NCBI GenBank assembly: GCA_963735495.1
Contig: CAVTLG010000007.1
Span: 1-64,000 of the forward strand
Source: CAVTLG01 sp963735495
Lineage (GTDB): Bacteria > Chloroflexota > Ktedonobacteria > Ktedonobacterales > Ktedonobacteraceae
Direction: 5' to 3'
Length of the DNA: 64,000 nucleotides
Part shown: positions 17,592-27,190 of the stretch, one piece after another
Numbering within the stretch: position 1 is the first letter of the stretch
Layout of the letters: each line of letters opens with the position of its first letter
Made by a program: the position numbers and the translations under genes
Notes under the pieces: generated by a model
What the model was told of the DNA's origin: nothing
Seen by the model: the letters and a program-made list of their open reading frames with translations, nothing else
The model's database searches: none

Positions 17592-18242
17592 ATGCAAGAA
17601 GAGCATCTATCGATCTTCGGCGTTGAAGAACAGCCCGTATCATTACGTACGCAACAACTGATGCAACACCTCGATCATCTCTGGAAGCATCCCTACAAAC
17701 CTTCACCTGAAACGTTAAACCGGGTCATCGAGGTTCTTGTCCAATTACCTGAGTCTTATAAGAATCTAGGAATGACAAAAATCGCTGAATACTTAGTAAA
17801 CGTTTTGAGCTTACATTTCCTTGATATTATTGCAATATTCCAGCAGAAAGCGGAAGGAGAAGGAATTGGCGAGGAAGAATGTAAGCAGACTTTACATGGG
17901 GCCATTATAGAGAAGTTTTCCGAAATGATGGGAATTAGTAAACATGTAATTATTCGATCTATTGATGATTTAGTGACTTTAAGTAACATTACGCTCAGCC
18001 TACAGACTCTTTCTCAAGTTAATTCTGCAGAGGAAGCTCAAAACTGGATGTATGATCTTCCTGAACTATATTATCGTCAGTTGAAGCAAGAACACCTTAT
18101 AGCCAATTTACAAATTCAGGCAACTGTATCAAGAAGTGCAACCAAAGTCAACACGAGTGGTTACATATCTTGGAATAACAGCTCATTGCCAAGACCAATT
18201 GACTTACCACCCATCGTATATGGAACACCCACAATCGCATAG
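17592..18242 (+). CDS. Unknown helical protein, first gene of the SecB-like/nuclease cassette
   Basis: 216 residues from ATG 17592. I do not recognise a family. The first 165 residues read as mostly alpha helix (RTQQLMQHLDHLWKH..., PSETLNRVIEVLVQL-like repeats), the last 45 as an extended tail rich in Ser, Asn and Pro (SGYISWNNSSLPRPIDLPP). There is no signal peptide, transmembrane segment or catalytic motif. The stop is ten bases before the SecB-like start, so the two are co-transcribed and probably co-translated. Codon choice is noticeably more AT-rich than in the flanking protease and dehydrogenase genes, which suggests transfer. By position it could be an antitoxin, a toxin or a specificity partner. 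Confidence 0.75.
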   Translation: MQEEHLSIFGVEEQPVSLRTQQLMQHLDHLWKHPYKPSPETLNRVIEVLVQLPESYKNLGMTKIAEYLVNVLSLHFLDIIAIFQQKAEGEGIGEEECKQTLHGAIIEKFSEMMGISKHVIIRSIDDLVTLSNITLSLQTLSQVNSAEEAQNWMYDLPELYYRQLKQEHLIANLQIQATVSRSATKVNTSGYISWNNSSLPRPIDLPPIVYGTPTIA

Positions 18243-18252
18243 GAGAAAGTAT

Positions 18253-18783
18253 ATGGAAAGGGAACCTACACTTGCAGATTTATCAAATGAACAAACAGAA
18301 AGCAGTATTCCATCCGGTGGAGGTCAACGACTTCAATTGCTCCCATTTGCAATGCAATTACAAAATATTTTCCCAGTAGAGATAATTGCAAGAAGATTCC
18401 CAGTAGAGAAGTTAGTAGATATGAATGATGCTGTCATGTCCACTGCACATACACAATTAAATTTAAGCGACCTGGGTATTAACCCAGAAACTTTGCAGGC
18501 ACAAATCCATTTAGAAGTCAAAATAGAATTTCTTCAAGAACCACGCCTTTTTGAAATTTATTTTAAATTGGCAGGAATCTTTAATTATACTCAAGAGTAT
18601 AACCCTGAACAGGTAAGACTTTTTTTACAGCAAGGAAGCTTAAGTGTTATGCTGCCATCAGCACGGGAAATGCTTCTTAGTCTGTGTACACGTCTGCAGG
18701 TTCCTGCAATCGTCCTACCTTTAATTCAGCTTGCTCCTCCTGTGGCACCCAATGCAGAGCAAGCAAATGGTGTTAATGAATGA
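18253..18783 (+). CDS. SecB-like chaperone
   Basis: 176 residues from ATG 18253, with AGGAGAAAG directly upstream; the frame opens earlier but overlaps the previous gene. The core from residue 35 to 160 follows the SecB fold pattern: IFPVEIIARRFP, alternating strands with IHLEVKIEFLQEPRLFEIYFKLAGIF, then SVMLPSAREMLLSLCTRLQVPAIVLPLIQL, which matches the SecB segment that ends in a hydrophobic LP-x-x-x-L. SecB-like proteins outside proteobacteria are often not general export factors but dedicated chaperones of toxin-antitoxin modules, such as the mycobacterial HigBA-SecB and the phage-defence CmdTAC systems. Here the gene sits between an unknown protein and a nuclease-like protein. Confidence 0.72.
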   Translation: MEREPTLADLSNEQTESSIPSGGGQRLQLLPFAMQLQNIFPVEIIARRFPVEKLVDMNDAVMSTAHTQLNLSDLGINPETLQAQIHLEVKIEFLQEPRLFEIYFKLAGIFNYTQEYNPEQVRLFLQQGSLSVMLPSAREMLLSLCTRLQVPAIVLPLIQLAPPVAPNAEQANGVNE

Positions 18784-18820
18784 ATTCATAATCCGCGTTT
18801 CGTAGAAAGATGAGGTTGAG

Positions 18821-19525
18821 ATGGAGCTTACTCCTGCATCTAGTCCTGGCATGAGGATTGCGCATTCAAGCAATTATGTTAAAACGATTGTCAATATTTT
18901 AGCACAAGATCGCAATATTCTCAGGTTAACCGCTATATTCCTCAAAAAATTCCAATCTGCTGATCAAACAGGTTTCGAAGAAGATTTAGAGAATCTAACC
19001 CTCAATAGGAGCCGCCCGGATGTAAATGGTATTGTTACTCCGCCAGCACACGTTCTTACACTGATTCAAGCATTACAAAACTTATATCATCAACGCGACA
19101 TATCACAGATTGGATATCAGCGCGGAGCTATCGTTGAATTACTAACACTCAAGCTTGTCCATCATCGTTATGACCAGCCCTCCGATGTTTGTTTAAACAA
19201 CCAAAGATTTTCAGAGAATTATCGTGATATAACGGTCCAAGAAGTGGATGTAGCAGCACTTTCTGTTATGAGACGAAAAGCCGAAGGCTATGAGTGTAAA
19301 GTTAGTGCCAGCGGATTTGAATCATACGACTGCACGAATCTCACAAATCTGGTCGATGCTGCAAATGATCGAGAGTATCGTATAAATGCAGGCTTTGTTT
19401 CATTTGAGAACGATTCTGTTATGAGACTAAAACTTATACGCAGGTTTCAGCTACCTGCATTTATTAAGCAGTATGGCCTGGACAGTATCGAAAACTTACA
19501 ACATCTCCCAGCCCTAGATGACTAA
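18821..19525 (+). CDS. PD-(D/E)XK nuclease-like protein
   Basis: 234 residues from ATG 18821 (GATGAGGTTGAG upstream). The N-terminal 95 residues are helical and unrecognised. Residues 100-165 carry a pattern expected of the PD-(D/E)XK fold: a helix with Glu106 (RGAIVELLTLKLV), a strand with Asp143 (QEVDVAALS) and a strand with Glu158-Cys-Lys160 (GYECKVSAS). The motif is read by eye and needs a structure-based check. It ends a three-gene same-strand set with gaps of 10 and 37 bases, after the SecB-like gene. A plausible role is a nuclease toxin or effector held in check or folded with help from the chaperone. Confidence 0.65.
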   Translation: MELTPASSPGMRIAHSSNYVKTIVNILAQDRNILRLTAIFLKKFQSADQTGFEEDLENLTLNRSRPDVNGIVTPPAHVLTLIQALQNLYHQRDISQIGYQRGAIVELLTLKLVHHRYDQPSDVCLNNQRFSENYRDITVQEVDVAALSVMRRKAEGYECKVSASGFESYDCTNLTNLVDAANDREYRINAGFVSFENDSVMRLKLIRRFQLPAFIKQYGLDSIENLQHLPALDD

Positions 19526-19601
19526 CATACTGCGTATTTGGATGATATTGGCTGCAGAAGACACAGTCCCGCTGCTACAGAGCATAGCAACAATGACTAT
19601 G

Positions 19602-20828
19602 TCACTCGGGCCTCTGTATACTGGTGACTTCAGGGGAGGCCAGCGCATCCTGTGCGAGTTGCGAGAGCGCGACATCATCCATAGGCGGATTATGCAAGCC
19701 CGCCCGCACATCTCGGTAGTAGCGCTGCAAGGGCGAAGAGAGCGCCAGGCTGGCCGCACCAACAATGCGCATCGCCAGATCCACAATCTCTAACGCATGA
19801 TTCGTTGCCACATATTTCGCCGCACTAAACAGGCTCGCAGGTACGCTCTCTGGATCGTTACTAAACTGTTCGGCGACTCCGAAGAGCAGCGCGCGACTCT
19901 GCAATAGCGCCAGGTCCATCTTCCCCACCTTCTCTTGAATATGCGGCAGACTGGCAATCGATTGCTTGAGCGAATTGGGACGCCGCTGCTGAGCAAAGCG
20001 CACGGCCTCATCACGTGCCGCCTGCGCAATCCCCAGGTACACGACACAGGTTGGCAACGTCCAGGCCGCCAGACGTCTCTGTGCAGCAGGGATAGGCGAG
20101 ATCTGCTCATCCATGTATGCTTCCGGTCCCACATGAACGTTATCCAATAGCAGATCATTGCTGCCGGTCGCGCGCATACCAACGGTATTCCAGGTATCTT
20201 CGATAGACAGTCCAGCCGCATCTTGCGTGACCAGAAAGTTGCCACGCTCAGCAGTCAGTGGTGGCAGACCCGGCGTTCCCTCGGCTTCATCCTCGATACT
20301 GCAACCAACGATGAAGTAGTAGAGCGCGTGGCTCCCGGTGGTAAACGTTTTGCGACCCCTGATGCGCCATGAGCTATCCGACTGGCGATACGCGGTTGTC
20401 TGCGGACGACCGCCACGACTGGGACTACCTGTTGCCGGTTCGCTCACCGCGCTATTGATCATGGCACCCTGATCTACAATCGTACGACAGATCTGCTCTA
20501 ACAACGGGCTATACTCTTTGCGACCCTCCAATAAACGCGCGATGTGTGTCACATGCATACTCGCTACCAGTGCAGTTGAACCATCTCCTTGCGCCAGACG
20601 AAACTGCGCATGTGTCGCATCGAGCAGCGAAGCGCCCCAGCCACCCAGATCACGCGGCACAACCAGTTTCAGGTATCCTGAGTTCCGCAAATCTGCAAAG
20701 TTCTCTAATGGAAAACCTCCGCTCCAATCGTACTCTGCTGCACGTTGCGCAAACGTATCAGCTAACTTGCCCACAATGGTCAACAATTTTCTTTGATCAG
20801 CAGTATCAGGATACGAGAGGAAACTCAT
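19602..20828 (-). CDS. Acyl-CoA dehydrogenase family flavoprotein
   Basis: 408 residues from ATG 20828 with AAGGAG upstream. The three-domain ACAD pattern is visible: N-terminal helices (GYLKLVVPRDLGGWGASLLDA), the middle beta domain (AVSEPATGSPSRGG, RIRGRKTFTTGSHALYYFIVG, WNTVGMRATGSNDLLLDNVHV) and a C-terminal helical bundle ending in LQRYYRDVRAGLHNPPMDD. The family oxidises acyl-CoA thioesters, but members with the RDVRAGLHNP-type end also include FMN/FAD monooxygenases and other oxidases, so the substrate cannot be set. No catalytic Glu was located with confidence. It converges with the nuclease-like gene and has no obvious fatty-acid genes nearby. Confidence 0.85.
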   Translation of the reverse strand: MSFLSYPDTADQRKLLTIVGKLADTFAQRAAEYDWSGGFPLENFADLRNSGYLKLVVPRDLGGWGASLLDATHAQFRLAQGDGSTALVASMHVTHIARLLEGRKEYSPLLEQICRTIVDQGAMINSAVSEPATGSPSRGGRPQTTAYRQSDSSWRIRGRKTFTTGSHALYYFIVGCSIEDEAEGTPGLPPLTAERGNFLVTQDAAGLSIEDTWNTVGMRATGSNDLLLDNVHVGPEAYMDEQISPIPAAQRRLAAWTLPTCVVYLGIAQAARDEAVRFAQQRRPNSLKQSIASLPHIQEKVGKMDLALLQSRALLFGVAEQFSNDPESVPASLFSAAKYVATNHALEIVDLAMRIVGAASLALSSPLQRYYRDVRAGLHNPPMDDVALSQLAQDALASPEVTSIQRPE

Positions 20829-21061
20829 GAGTACTCCTTGGAATAGCACAAAATCTACACAGCCTAGCAATGCCTATCTCCATACCTTCCCAATTATCAT
20901 ATCACCATGTCTCCAGCACCTGTCACCTCCAAACGCTCTCACGCATAGCTCCTCCTCGCCTACCACAGCCTTATCAGGCAAACTGTGATAGGCGGGATCG
21001 CCATTAGATCGGTAGCGCTGAAATCCTGAAGAGGCGAAAAAGGAGTTGCAGCAGCCGGGAG

Positions 21062-22084
21062 TTACGCCAACTGATAGCGTTGGAAGAATTGCCAGCCCAG
21101 TGTCGTGGCCGAGATGGTGTGTGTCGTTGCACCCAGTGGCGTTGGAATGATTGCGCCCGGCCACGTATGTCCACCGCCAGCGATGCGATAATGCTGCACG
21201 ATGACACCACCCTGACAATTGGTCCACTCAAAGCCGGTTACGTCCGCTTGCTGAAAAAAGGTGCTCGGGCCGCTGCTGCAACCATCGCGCGTCGCCCAAT
21301 CTTGCATTGTTTGCATGACCGGCAAAAATTGCAGCACTGTGTTGCCCGTATAGCGCACGAGTGGGTCGCTGGTCCCATGAAACTCCAGATAAGGTACTGG
21401 CCGCGCAGGATGACAGCCACCAGGAATTGGGTATATCGCCGCAGCGACCGGAGCAAATGCCGTGATGCGTCCGGCCATCTGGCAGGCCAGCAGGTTTGTC
21501 ATGCCACCGCCGTTAGAGATACCCGTGGCGTAGATGCGCCGGGCATCTACGCACCATTGTTGTTGTACTGCCGTCAGCAGATCGCTAAAAAAGAGGACAT
21601 CATTGACTGTGGGATCGTTTTTCCCATAGGTTGCCCAGCCGAGTTTGCCATCAGGTCCCACCACACCCTGCGGATACACGACCAGAAAATTTTGTTGATC
21701 GGCCAGCGCAGAATAGGCAGAATAGTGCTCTTGCTGTAGCGCAGTCTCGCCATGGCCAGGAATGTCCAGGACCAATGGAGTCTCCCGGTCGAGATTATAC
21801 GTGGTAGGAACGTGCAGTCGATAGGTCCGCTGCAAGCCACCCGAGGTCAGTGTGAGGTCAGCGGTACTGCCTGCCGCAACAGGCGATGCTTTCCCACAAC
21901 CGGTCGTAGCAATGGGCGTGCTGACGATGCCGCTATGCGTTATTGAAGCAGTGGTGGTAGCAGACGGCACGCTTGTTCCAGGTACACTGACTGATGCGCT
22001 ACTGGCGAGACGTCTACATCCACTTAGCAGCACAACGAGGAGTGCCGCGGCGATGAACCACTGGTGGGCACGGTGTATCTTCAT
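21062..22084 (-). CDS. Lipoprotein LpqC-like esterase / poly(3-hydroxybutyrate) depolymerase family
   Basis: 340 residues with a lipoprotein signal peptide (lipobox LLSGC, Cys23) and a Ser/Thr-rich linker. The alpha/beta-hydrolase domain has the nucleophile elbow GISNGG, an Asp in HGTSDPLVRY and the catalytic His in GGGHTWPG, the arrangement of COG3509 esterases (LpqC, feruloyl and PHB depolymerase type). The enzyme would act outside the membrane on ester-linked polymers or small esters; the actual substrate is not predictable. Several Cys (TTGCGK, QWCV, LLACQ, GGCHP, DGCSS, TNCQ) suggest disulfides. It is on the same strand as its neighbours but separated by more than 150 bases on each side. 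Confidence 0.85.
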   Translation of the reverse strand: MKIHRAHQWFIAAALLVVLLSGCRRLASSASVSVPGTSVPSATTTASITHSGIVSTPIATTGCGKASPVAAGSTADLTLTSGGLQRTYRLHVPTTYNLDRETPLVLDIPGHGETALQQEHYSAYSALADQQNFLVVYPQGVVGPDGKLGWATYGKNDPTVNDVLFFSDLLTAVQQQWCVDARRIYATGISNGGGMTNLLACQMAGRITAFAPVAAAIYPIPGGCHPARPVPYLEFHGTSDPLVRYTGNTVLQFLPVMQTMQDWATRDGCSSGPSTFFQQADVTGFEWTNCQGGVIVQHYRIAGGGHTWPGAIIPTPLGATTHTISATTLGWQFFQRYQLA

Positions 22085-22239
22085 CGAGTTGAGAAGTCCT
22101 TTCCTATTGTATCTTTATTGATAGTGGTAAATGCATCTTATTAAACGCTTGCTTACTATGAAATCATCGGGTCATCGTTACACACCGTTGTGTTATTGCT
22201 GATAGACTGGAAGTCCAGCACGCGATCAGTAGCTACGCG

Positions 22240-25200
22240 CTACAGCTTTTTGGCAATCTCCTGTAATGCGCTGAATATAGCAGTAGAATCACGCAGATCA
22301 CGCCGGGCCATGCTTTCATAATCTTGCAGCATCTGTGCCAATTTGCTACCAATAGCCTCTACCTGAATTTGTGACACGGATAGAGCCGACGCTACAGCTT
22401 CTCTTACAGTCCAATCCGCGTCCGAGGTAGCTTTCAGCAATGCTTCAACAACCTCAGGCTGGCTGTGCTCAAAAAGCTGTAAGGCACGTGCAGCTTCTTT
22501 TCTAACTTCGGGCAAGGGATCTGTAAGCGCAGAGAGCAAAAGGCGTACGACAGCAAGCTGACTGTCAGCGGGTTTATTGAGAGCTTCAATTGTTGTCTCT
22601 CCAGCCAGCCAGGAAGGATCTGCAAGCTTTGCAAACAAAGCGTCAATGAGCTTATATTGCTTGTTCTGAATACCTGATAATACACGAAGTGTTGAAACTT
22701 TAGTCAACAGGTCAGCATGTGAAAAATAGATGTATAAGGCTTCAATAACATTGACCTGACCGTTCCAAAGATGCCCAATCGCAGCCACTGCCGAAGTTCT
22801 AGCACGTATAGAAGGTTCAGAGAAAGTCCGCAGCAAAGCTTCAATTATTTGTGTCTGTCCATCATTCAGCAAGCGCAAGGCAATAGCAGCACAACTTCTC
22901 ACATAACCCGACTCTCTATCAGAGAGCGCTTGAAGAGCCGCCTCGACAACCTGAGGCTGTCCCACACCTAGACTCCCAAGAGTATGAATTATCTCACTTC
23001 TGACAACCTCATGATCGTCAGTCCTGGCGCGCAGTAGTGCTTCAATAACACGATGCTGTCCCTTTCCGCATTGTCTGAGAGCAAGAGCAGCCGACCATCT
23101 CACAAAAGTTTCGCTATCAGAAAGAGCAAGTAACAATTTATCAATAACCTGAGGTTTTCCTGCTCCAAATTCCCCAAATGCCTGTAAAATATCATAGGGA
23201 TCATCGCCATCCAATGGCAGTGACAGCAATCTATTGACAACAGATAAGTTCTTTTTGCCCAATTGCCCCAGGGTCTCCTCTGCTCGTGTTCTTATCGAGC
23301 CAGAAGTAGAAGCTCTAAAATCAGGAAGAGCAAGTAGCAAAAATGCGAGGTCGGCAATGGAAGATTGATGAGTACCTACACATCTCAGTATACCCAGCGC
23401 CCGTTCTACAAAATTCGCAAAGAGACGCTCTTTATATGTTTGGGTTGCCCTATCCACAATCTCATCGCCTGCTAAAGCCTGCAACAATTTATGTGCAATC
23501 TCAGGTTGTAACCTGATAAGATTACCAAGTGCTTGAATTGCTTCTTTTTGCACATCCATGTTCCAGTCGGCCAGAGCAAGCAAGAACGCCTCGACGATAC
23601 GCGGTTCTCCATTGTCAAACTCTCCAAGGGTCTTTATAACATCCTCTTTCACCCAGTAGTCTGCAAGCGCAGCAAGCAATATATCAAGAATACTAGACTG
23701 CTTTTTGTCGAGAGACGCAAGGGCTCTGACTACGGCTTTTCTGACCCTCCAGGAGATGTCCGCCATAGCATTAAGTAATGCATCAATGACACGCGGTTCT
23801 TGATTGGTCAGTTGTCCAAGAGCCTCAATGGCCTCTTTTCTGACTCTCCAGGAGGCATCTGTTACAGCATTGAGTAACGCATCGATAATCCGTGGTTCGC
23901 CAGCATTTAGTTGTCCAAGAACTCTGACAACTTCTCTTCTCAAAGAACTGGAAGGTGACGCGCCGAGTGTGGAGAGCAATACATCAATCACGCGAGACGG
24001 CCCCTCACCAAGATACCTTAAGGCTCTCACCACACCTACTTTGAGCGACCACGATGCGGAGCTAGTGAGGCTTGTGAGTAATACATCGATAGTATGAATC
24101 TGCCTCTCACCAAATATTCCCAGCACATTAGCCGCTGCTTCCCTTGCTCTATCTGTATTGGAGAAAGAGTGTAACAGTATCTCTGTAACATACGTAGGAT
24201 TGCTACTGAGTTGACCGATAGCATTAGCCGTTGGATCGGTGACTGCAATTAACAGTGTATCAATTGCATCAGCCTTTTTTCGCTCGCAGAGTTTTGCCAG
24301 TGCATCAGCCGCTGCTTCTCTCACATCCTCATCACTATCGGCAAGCGCGATCAACAAGGCATCAACAACATGCGCTTGTCTCTGACCAACTTTGGCAAGA
24401 GCCGTAGCGGCAGCTTTCCTCACCCAAATTTCATCTATATCTGTAAGTGCTACCAGGAGCACACTAACAACATGTGGCTGACTTCTAGCAAGCTGACCAA
24501 GAGCGCGAACAGCTGCACGTCGAACATAAGCGTCTTTACTATATGAAAGCACTTTCTGAAGTGCTTCAATCACGCCATATTGGGCACTTTCGCATTGTCC
24601 TAGTATAGCTAAAGCTGCGCCACTTACTTTGTAGTCAGTATCAAATACTGCCGAGAGTAAAGCATTTATAACATCAGGCGACTGTACTATATCAGGTCGT
24701 TGCAGAGCTACTATGGCATTTTGCCTGACATATTTATCTGGATCGGAGAGCGCAACAAGTAAAGCTTCAGTGATACACATCTGCCTGTCAGCATATTGTG
24801 CAAATACATCGCGCATACGCTCCCGGACACTCTCCTCTGATACAATGCCCAACAGGCTCGCACGCCAATCTAGCTCATCAAGGGCCTGTGTGTGCGCGAG
24901 TAAAACGGTTATATGAAAGCGTAGTTGTTTTATCACTGTCGCTTGATGGGCTATCGCCGACTGCTCTATATGTCCAGCAAGTGCTTTGTCAAAAGGAGAG
25001 CTTGCTGAGAATACGCGCGGCGAATGTGTTAGCTGCGTCCATTGGCGCAATAGTGGAAAGATAAGCTGACCGGCCTTTTCCGCAATCTTTGTGCCATTCC
25101 ATTCCGTCAATACAGTTGCACAGCTAGTGCGAAAGCCTTCGAAGGGAGAGGTGAGATACAGGTAGATGATTTCTTCGAGTAGCTCTTTTTCGCAGGCAAC

Positions 25201-26871
25201 ATTCACACCAACATCATCCGCCAGGCAGAGCCCAGCAAAGAGGAGATCGCGGTGCAAATACTGCTCGTAAGGACTTCCCGCGTTGGCAATCACATCATGT
25301 ACAAGCTCCGTTACTTCCTCTTCATCGCTTCTCAGAATACCCGCCGTACCAACGGTCAGTAATATGACCTCGCGCCAGCGCGGATCATGCAAATGTGCTC
25401 GTATAAACGCATGCTTATCTTTGCGCTTCTCCAGTTCGAGTGCAGCGAAATATTCTTCAAAGGTTAAATGCAAAAAACCATAGCGTGCCTTACCACGCTC
25501 AACCAAGATACCAGTTTTCCCACGCACTGTCTCTAGAAATTGCTCAGCCATCATTGTCGCTTCATGCTCGCTGATCATCCTACCAACTAATTGACGCACA
25601 ATTTGATCATGTAGATCTTCTTCGGGAATCGCACCCACCGCTGGATGCTCATGCATCCAGAAGGCTAATGGACGAAGAATTTTAATCAGACCATTCTTGT
25701 CAAAACGCGTCGTATGTCCCCTGCCCTTCGCCTTCACCCAGGTGTCGATTAAGGTGATAGCACACAGCTCAAAAAGTTCGACGCGGTGGCTTGGTAGCTC
25801 AATACCTTGCCGTTGAATGAGCGCCAGGATCGTCAGCAGAAGCGGATTCACCGCCAGGCGCTTGACTCCCGGTTTACTCTGGGTGGCATTAAAAAGATTT
25901 TCTGCTTCTCTGGTCGCCGCATCTTCAAGATACTGACTTTCCCTCACATCCTGCACCCAATATTCATAAGCAGGACACCACTGCTGGGCAAATTTCCTGA
26001 TCTGGTCCTCATTGAAATCCGCCAATGTATAGGCTTGGTACTCAGCGGAAAGCGAGGCCGCTTTATAGCCAACAATCCGACTGGTTACGATGAAACGATT
26101 CGTAGTATGCGCCTGCGTAAACATCTCAACGTGCCGTGCCACATCCATACGCAAAGCTGTATCAGGAATCTCATCCAGCCCATCGAACAGCAAGAAAAGG
26201 TTGCCCTGTTGGAGTTGCTCCTGGATAAAATCGCCATATGCTCCAAGATAATTATCGCGCAGATAAATCGGCAGAAAGTCCTCCAACGAGCGGCTACCGG
26301 GAACGTTGGAGCGCAACACTTCAGCATACGTTGCCAATGGCATATAGAGCGGGATAGCCATCGCGACATCTGCCGTTTCTGGAAATGTTGTAGTAAAGGC
26401 ATCAACGCCCTCCACAAGCTTCAATAGCAGATAACGCAAAAGTGTTGATTTGCCTGATCCTGGGTCACCCAGTAATACCAATCGACGATGTTTCGCCAGC
26501 GCGCTATGTAGTGCCTCCCGTTGCCGTACAGTCTGTTTTATTTTCTGTTGCAAGTACCTTTCGTAGAGAGGAAGTTCACCCTCGCGCTCAAGAGTTTCGT
26601 GTTCCGGGATGCCAAGCAGCACATCAGGAAAGATGAAGACATCTGTCAGCGGAATGCTGATAGGACGGTTCATATCAACATGCATGATGCCTTTAAAGTC
26701 CAGCATCTTCCAACGCTCATAGAGAGCATGGCGATACTGTTCCTCTAGCATAGCCATCTCTTCGTCAGCTAAAGCATGTGGTGTAGAACCTCCAACTGCA
26801 GCAAGTGTGACAAAAGAAACGCCAGCTATTGCTTTAAAAATGTCAATTCTAGCTACTTTCTTCTTTGGCAT
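22240..26871 (-). CDS. NACHT-domain STAND NTPase with long HEAT-repeat sensor
   Basis: 1543 residues from ATG 26871 (AAAGGTG upstream). Residues 10-35 are a hydrophobic segment that may insert in the membrane. The NACHT core has Walker A GDPGSGKS (135-142), Walker B LFLLFDGLDEI and a sensor-like VTSRIVGY, followed by winged-helix and helical regions to about 560. From about 690 to the end are many HEAT/armadillo-type repeats (VRKEAIEALGQL, VIDALL), with the common PRVIDALLNAxxD unit. Bacterial NACHT proteins with repeat sensors act in anti-phage defence, but usually carry an N-terminal effector; here only about 100 residues precede the NTPase, so the effector may be absent, tiny or membrane-disrupting. 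It ends 155 bases upstream of the esterase on the same strand. Confidence 0.85.
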   Translation of the reverse strand: MPKKKVARIDIFKAIAGVSFVTLAAVGGSTPHALADEEMAMLEEQYRHALYERWKMLDFKGIMHVDMNRPISIPLTDVFIFPDVLLGIPEHETLEREGELPLYERYLQQKIKQTVRQREALHSALAKHRRLVLLGDPGSGKSTLLRYLLLKLVEGVDAFTTTFPETADVAMAIPLYMPLATYAEVLRSNVPGSRSLEDFLPIYLRDNYLGAYGDFIQEQLQQGNLFLLFDGLDEIPDTALRMDVARHVEMFTQAHTTNRFIVTSRIVGYKAASLSAEYQAYTLADFNEDQIRKFAQQWCPAYEYWVQDVRESQYLEDAATREAENLFNATQSKPGVKRLAVNPLLLTILALIQRQGIELPSHRVELFELCAITLIDTWVKAKGRGHTTRFDKNGLIKILRPLAFWMHEHPAVGAIPEEDLHDQIVRQLVGRMISEHEATMMAEQFLETVRGKTGILVERGKARYGFLHLTFEEYFAALELEKRKDKHAFIRAHLHDPRWREVILLTVGTAGILRSDEEEVTELVHDVIANAGSPYEQYLHRDLLFAGLCLADDVGVNVACEKELLEEIIYLYLTSPFEGFRTSCATVLTEWNGTKIAEKAGQLIFPLLRQWTQLTHSPRVFSASSPFDKALAGHIEQSAIAHQATVIKQLRFHITVLLAHTQALDELDWRASLLGIVSEESVRERMRDVFAQYADRQMCITEALLVALSDPDKYVRQNAIVALQRPDIVQSPDVINALLSAVFDTDYKVSGAALAILGQCESAQYGVIEALQKVLSYSKDAYVRRAAVRALGQLARSQPHVVSVLLVALTDIDEIWVRKAAATALAKVGQRQAHVVDALLIALADSDEDVREAAADALAKLCERKKADAIDTLLIAVTDPTANAIGQLSSNPTYVTEILLHSFSNTDRAREAAANVLGIFGERQIHTIDVLLTSLTSSASWSLKVGVVRALRYLGEGPSRVIDVLLSTLGASPSSSLRREVVRVLGQLNAGEPRIIDALLNAVTDASWRVRKEAIEALGQLTNQEPRVIDALLNAMADISWRVRKAVVRALASLDKKQSSILDILLAALADYWVKEDVIKTLGEFDNGEPRIVEAFLLALADWNMDVQKEAIQALGNLIRLQPEIAHKLLQALAGDEIVDRATQTYKERLFANFVERALGILRCVGTHQSSIADLAFLLLALPDFRASTSGSIRTRAEETLGQLGKKNLSVVNRLLSLPLDGDDPYDILQAFGEFGAGKPQVIDKLLLALSDSETFVRWSAALALRQCGKGQHRVIEALLRARTDDHEVVRSEIIHTLGSLGVGQPQVVEAALQALSDRESGYVRSCAAIALRLLNDGQTQIIEALLRTFSEPSIRARTSAVAAIGHLWNGQVNVIEALYIYFSHADLLTKVSTLRVLSGIQNKQYKLIDALFAKLADPSWLAGETTIEALNKPADSQLAVVRLLLSALTDPLPEVRKEAARALQLFEHSQPEVVEALLKATSDADWTVREAVASALSVSQIQVEAIGSKLAQMLQDYESMARRDLRDSTAIFSALQEIAKKL

Positions 26872-27190
26872 ATTGCACCTTTGCTGTTGTCCAGTGCTCT
26901 CTTCTCGCTACAAACATACATAGAAATGTGCTTCTAGCAAACAGCGATTCTATTATACACGACGAAATAATAAAAGCCGTATCAAAATCATGAGCAAGCA
27001 TTGCATCATCGCATGTGAAAGAGGCTGACAACCTTTGTATAGCCCTGCCACAGCGTTCTCATCACCTTGACAAACATGCCAATTCAATTTAGTGTTAACT
27101 ATATCAGTAGCGTGGAACGCAATGAGGCACGCGTCGAAAGAGTTTCGACCACTGGTAAAACTAGCATTTTTTAGAGAGGGGTATGCGGCA
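26872..27190. other. Divergent region between NACHT gene and MetE-like gene
   Basis: About 320 bases, mostly without features. A small perfect hairpin GTCGAAA-GAG-TTTCGAC at 27133-27149 lies in the presumed 5' leader of the forward gene, 19 bases before a T-run. This could be an attenuator-like element, but no known riboswitch fold (SAM, cobalamin, T-box) was recognised. Confidence 0.4.
27067..27095 (+). promoter_or_regulatory. Weak candidate sigma-70 promoter for the MetE-like gene
   Basis: A perfect TTGACA is followed 17 bases later by TAGTGT, which matches TATAAT at only three of six positions. It is in the correct region and orientation, but other AT-rich hexamers nearby (TTAACT) could serve instead. 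Confidence 0.3.

Noticed and set aside
26872..27190. Possible SAM or cobalamin riboswitch before the MetE-like gene
   Set aside because: The leader contains one short hairpin only; no conserved core of known methionine-related riboswitches was seen.
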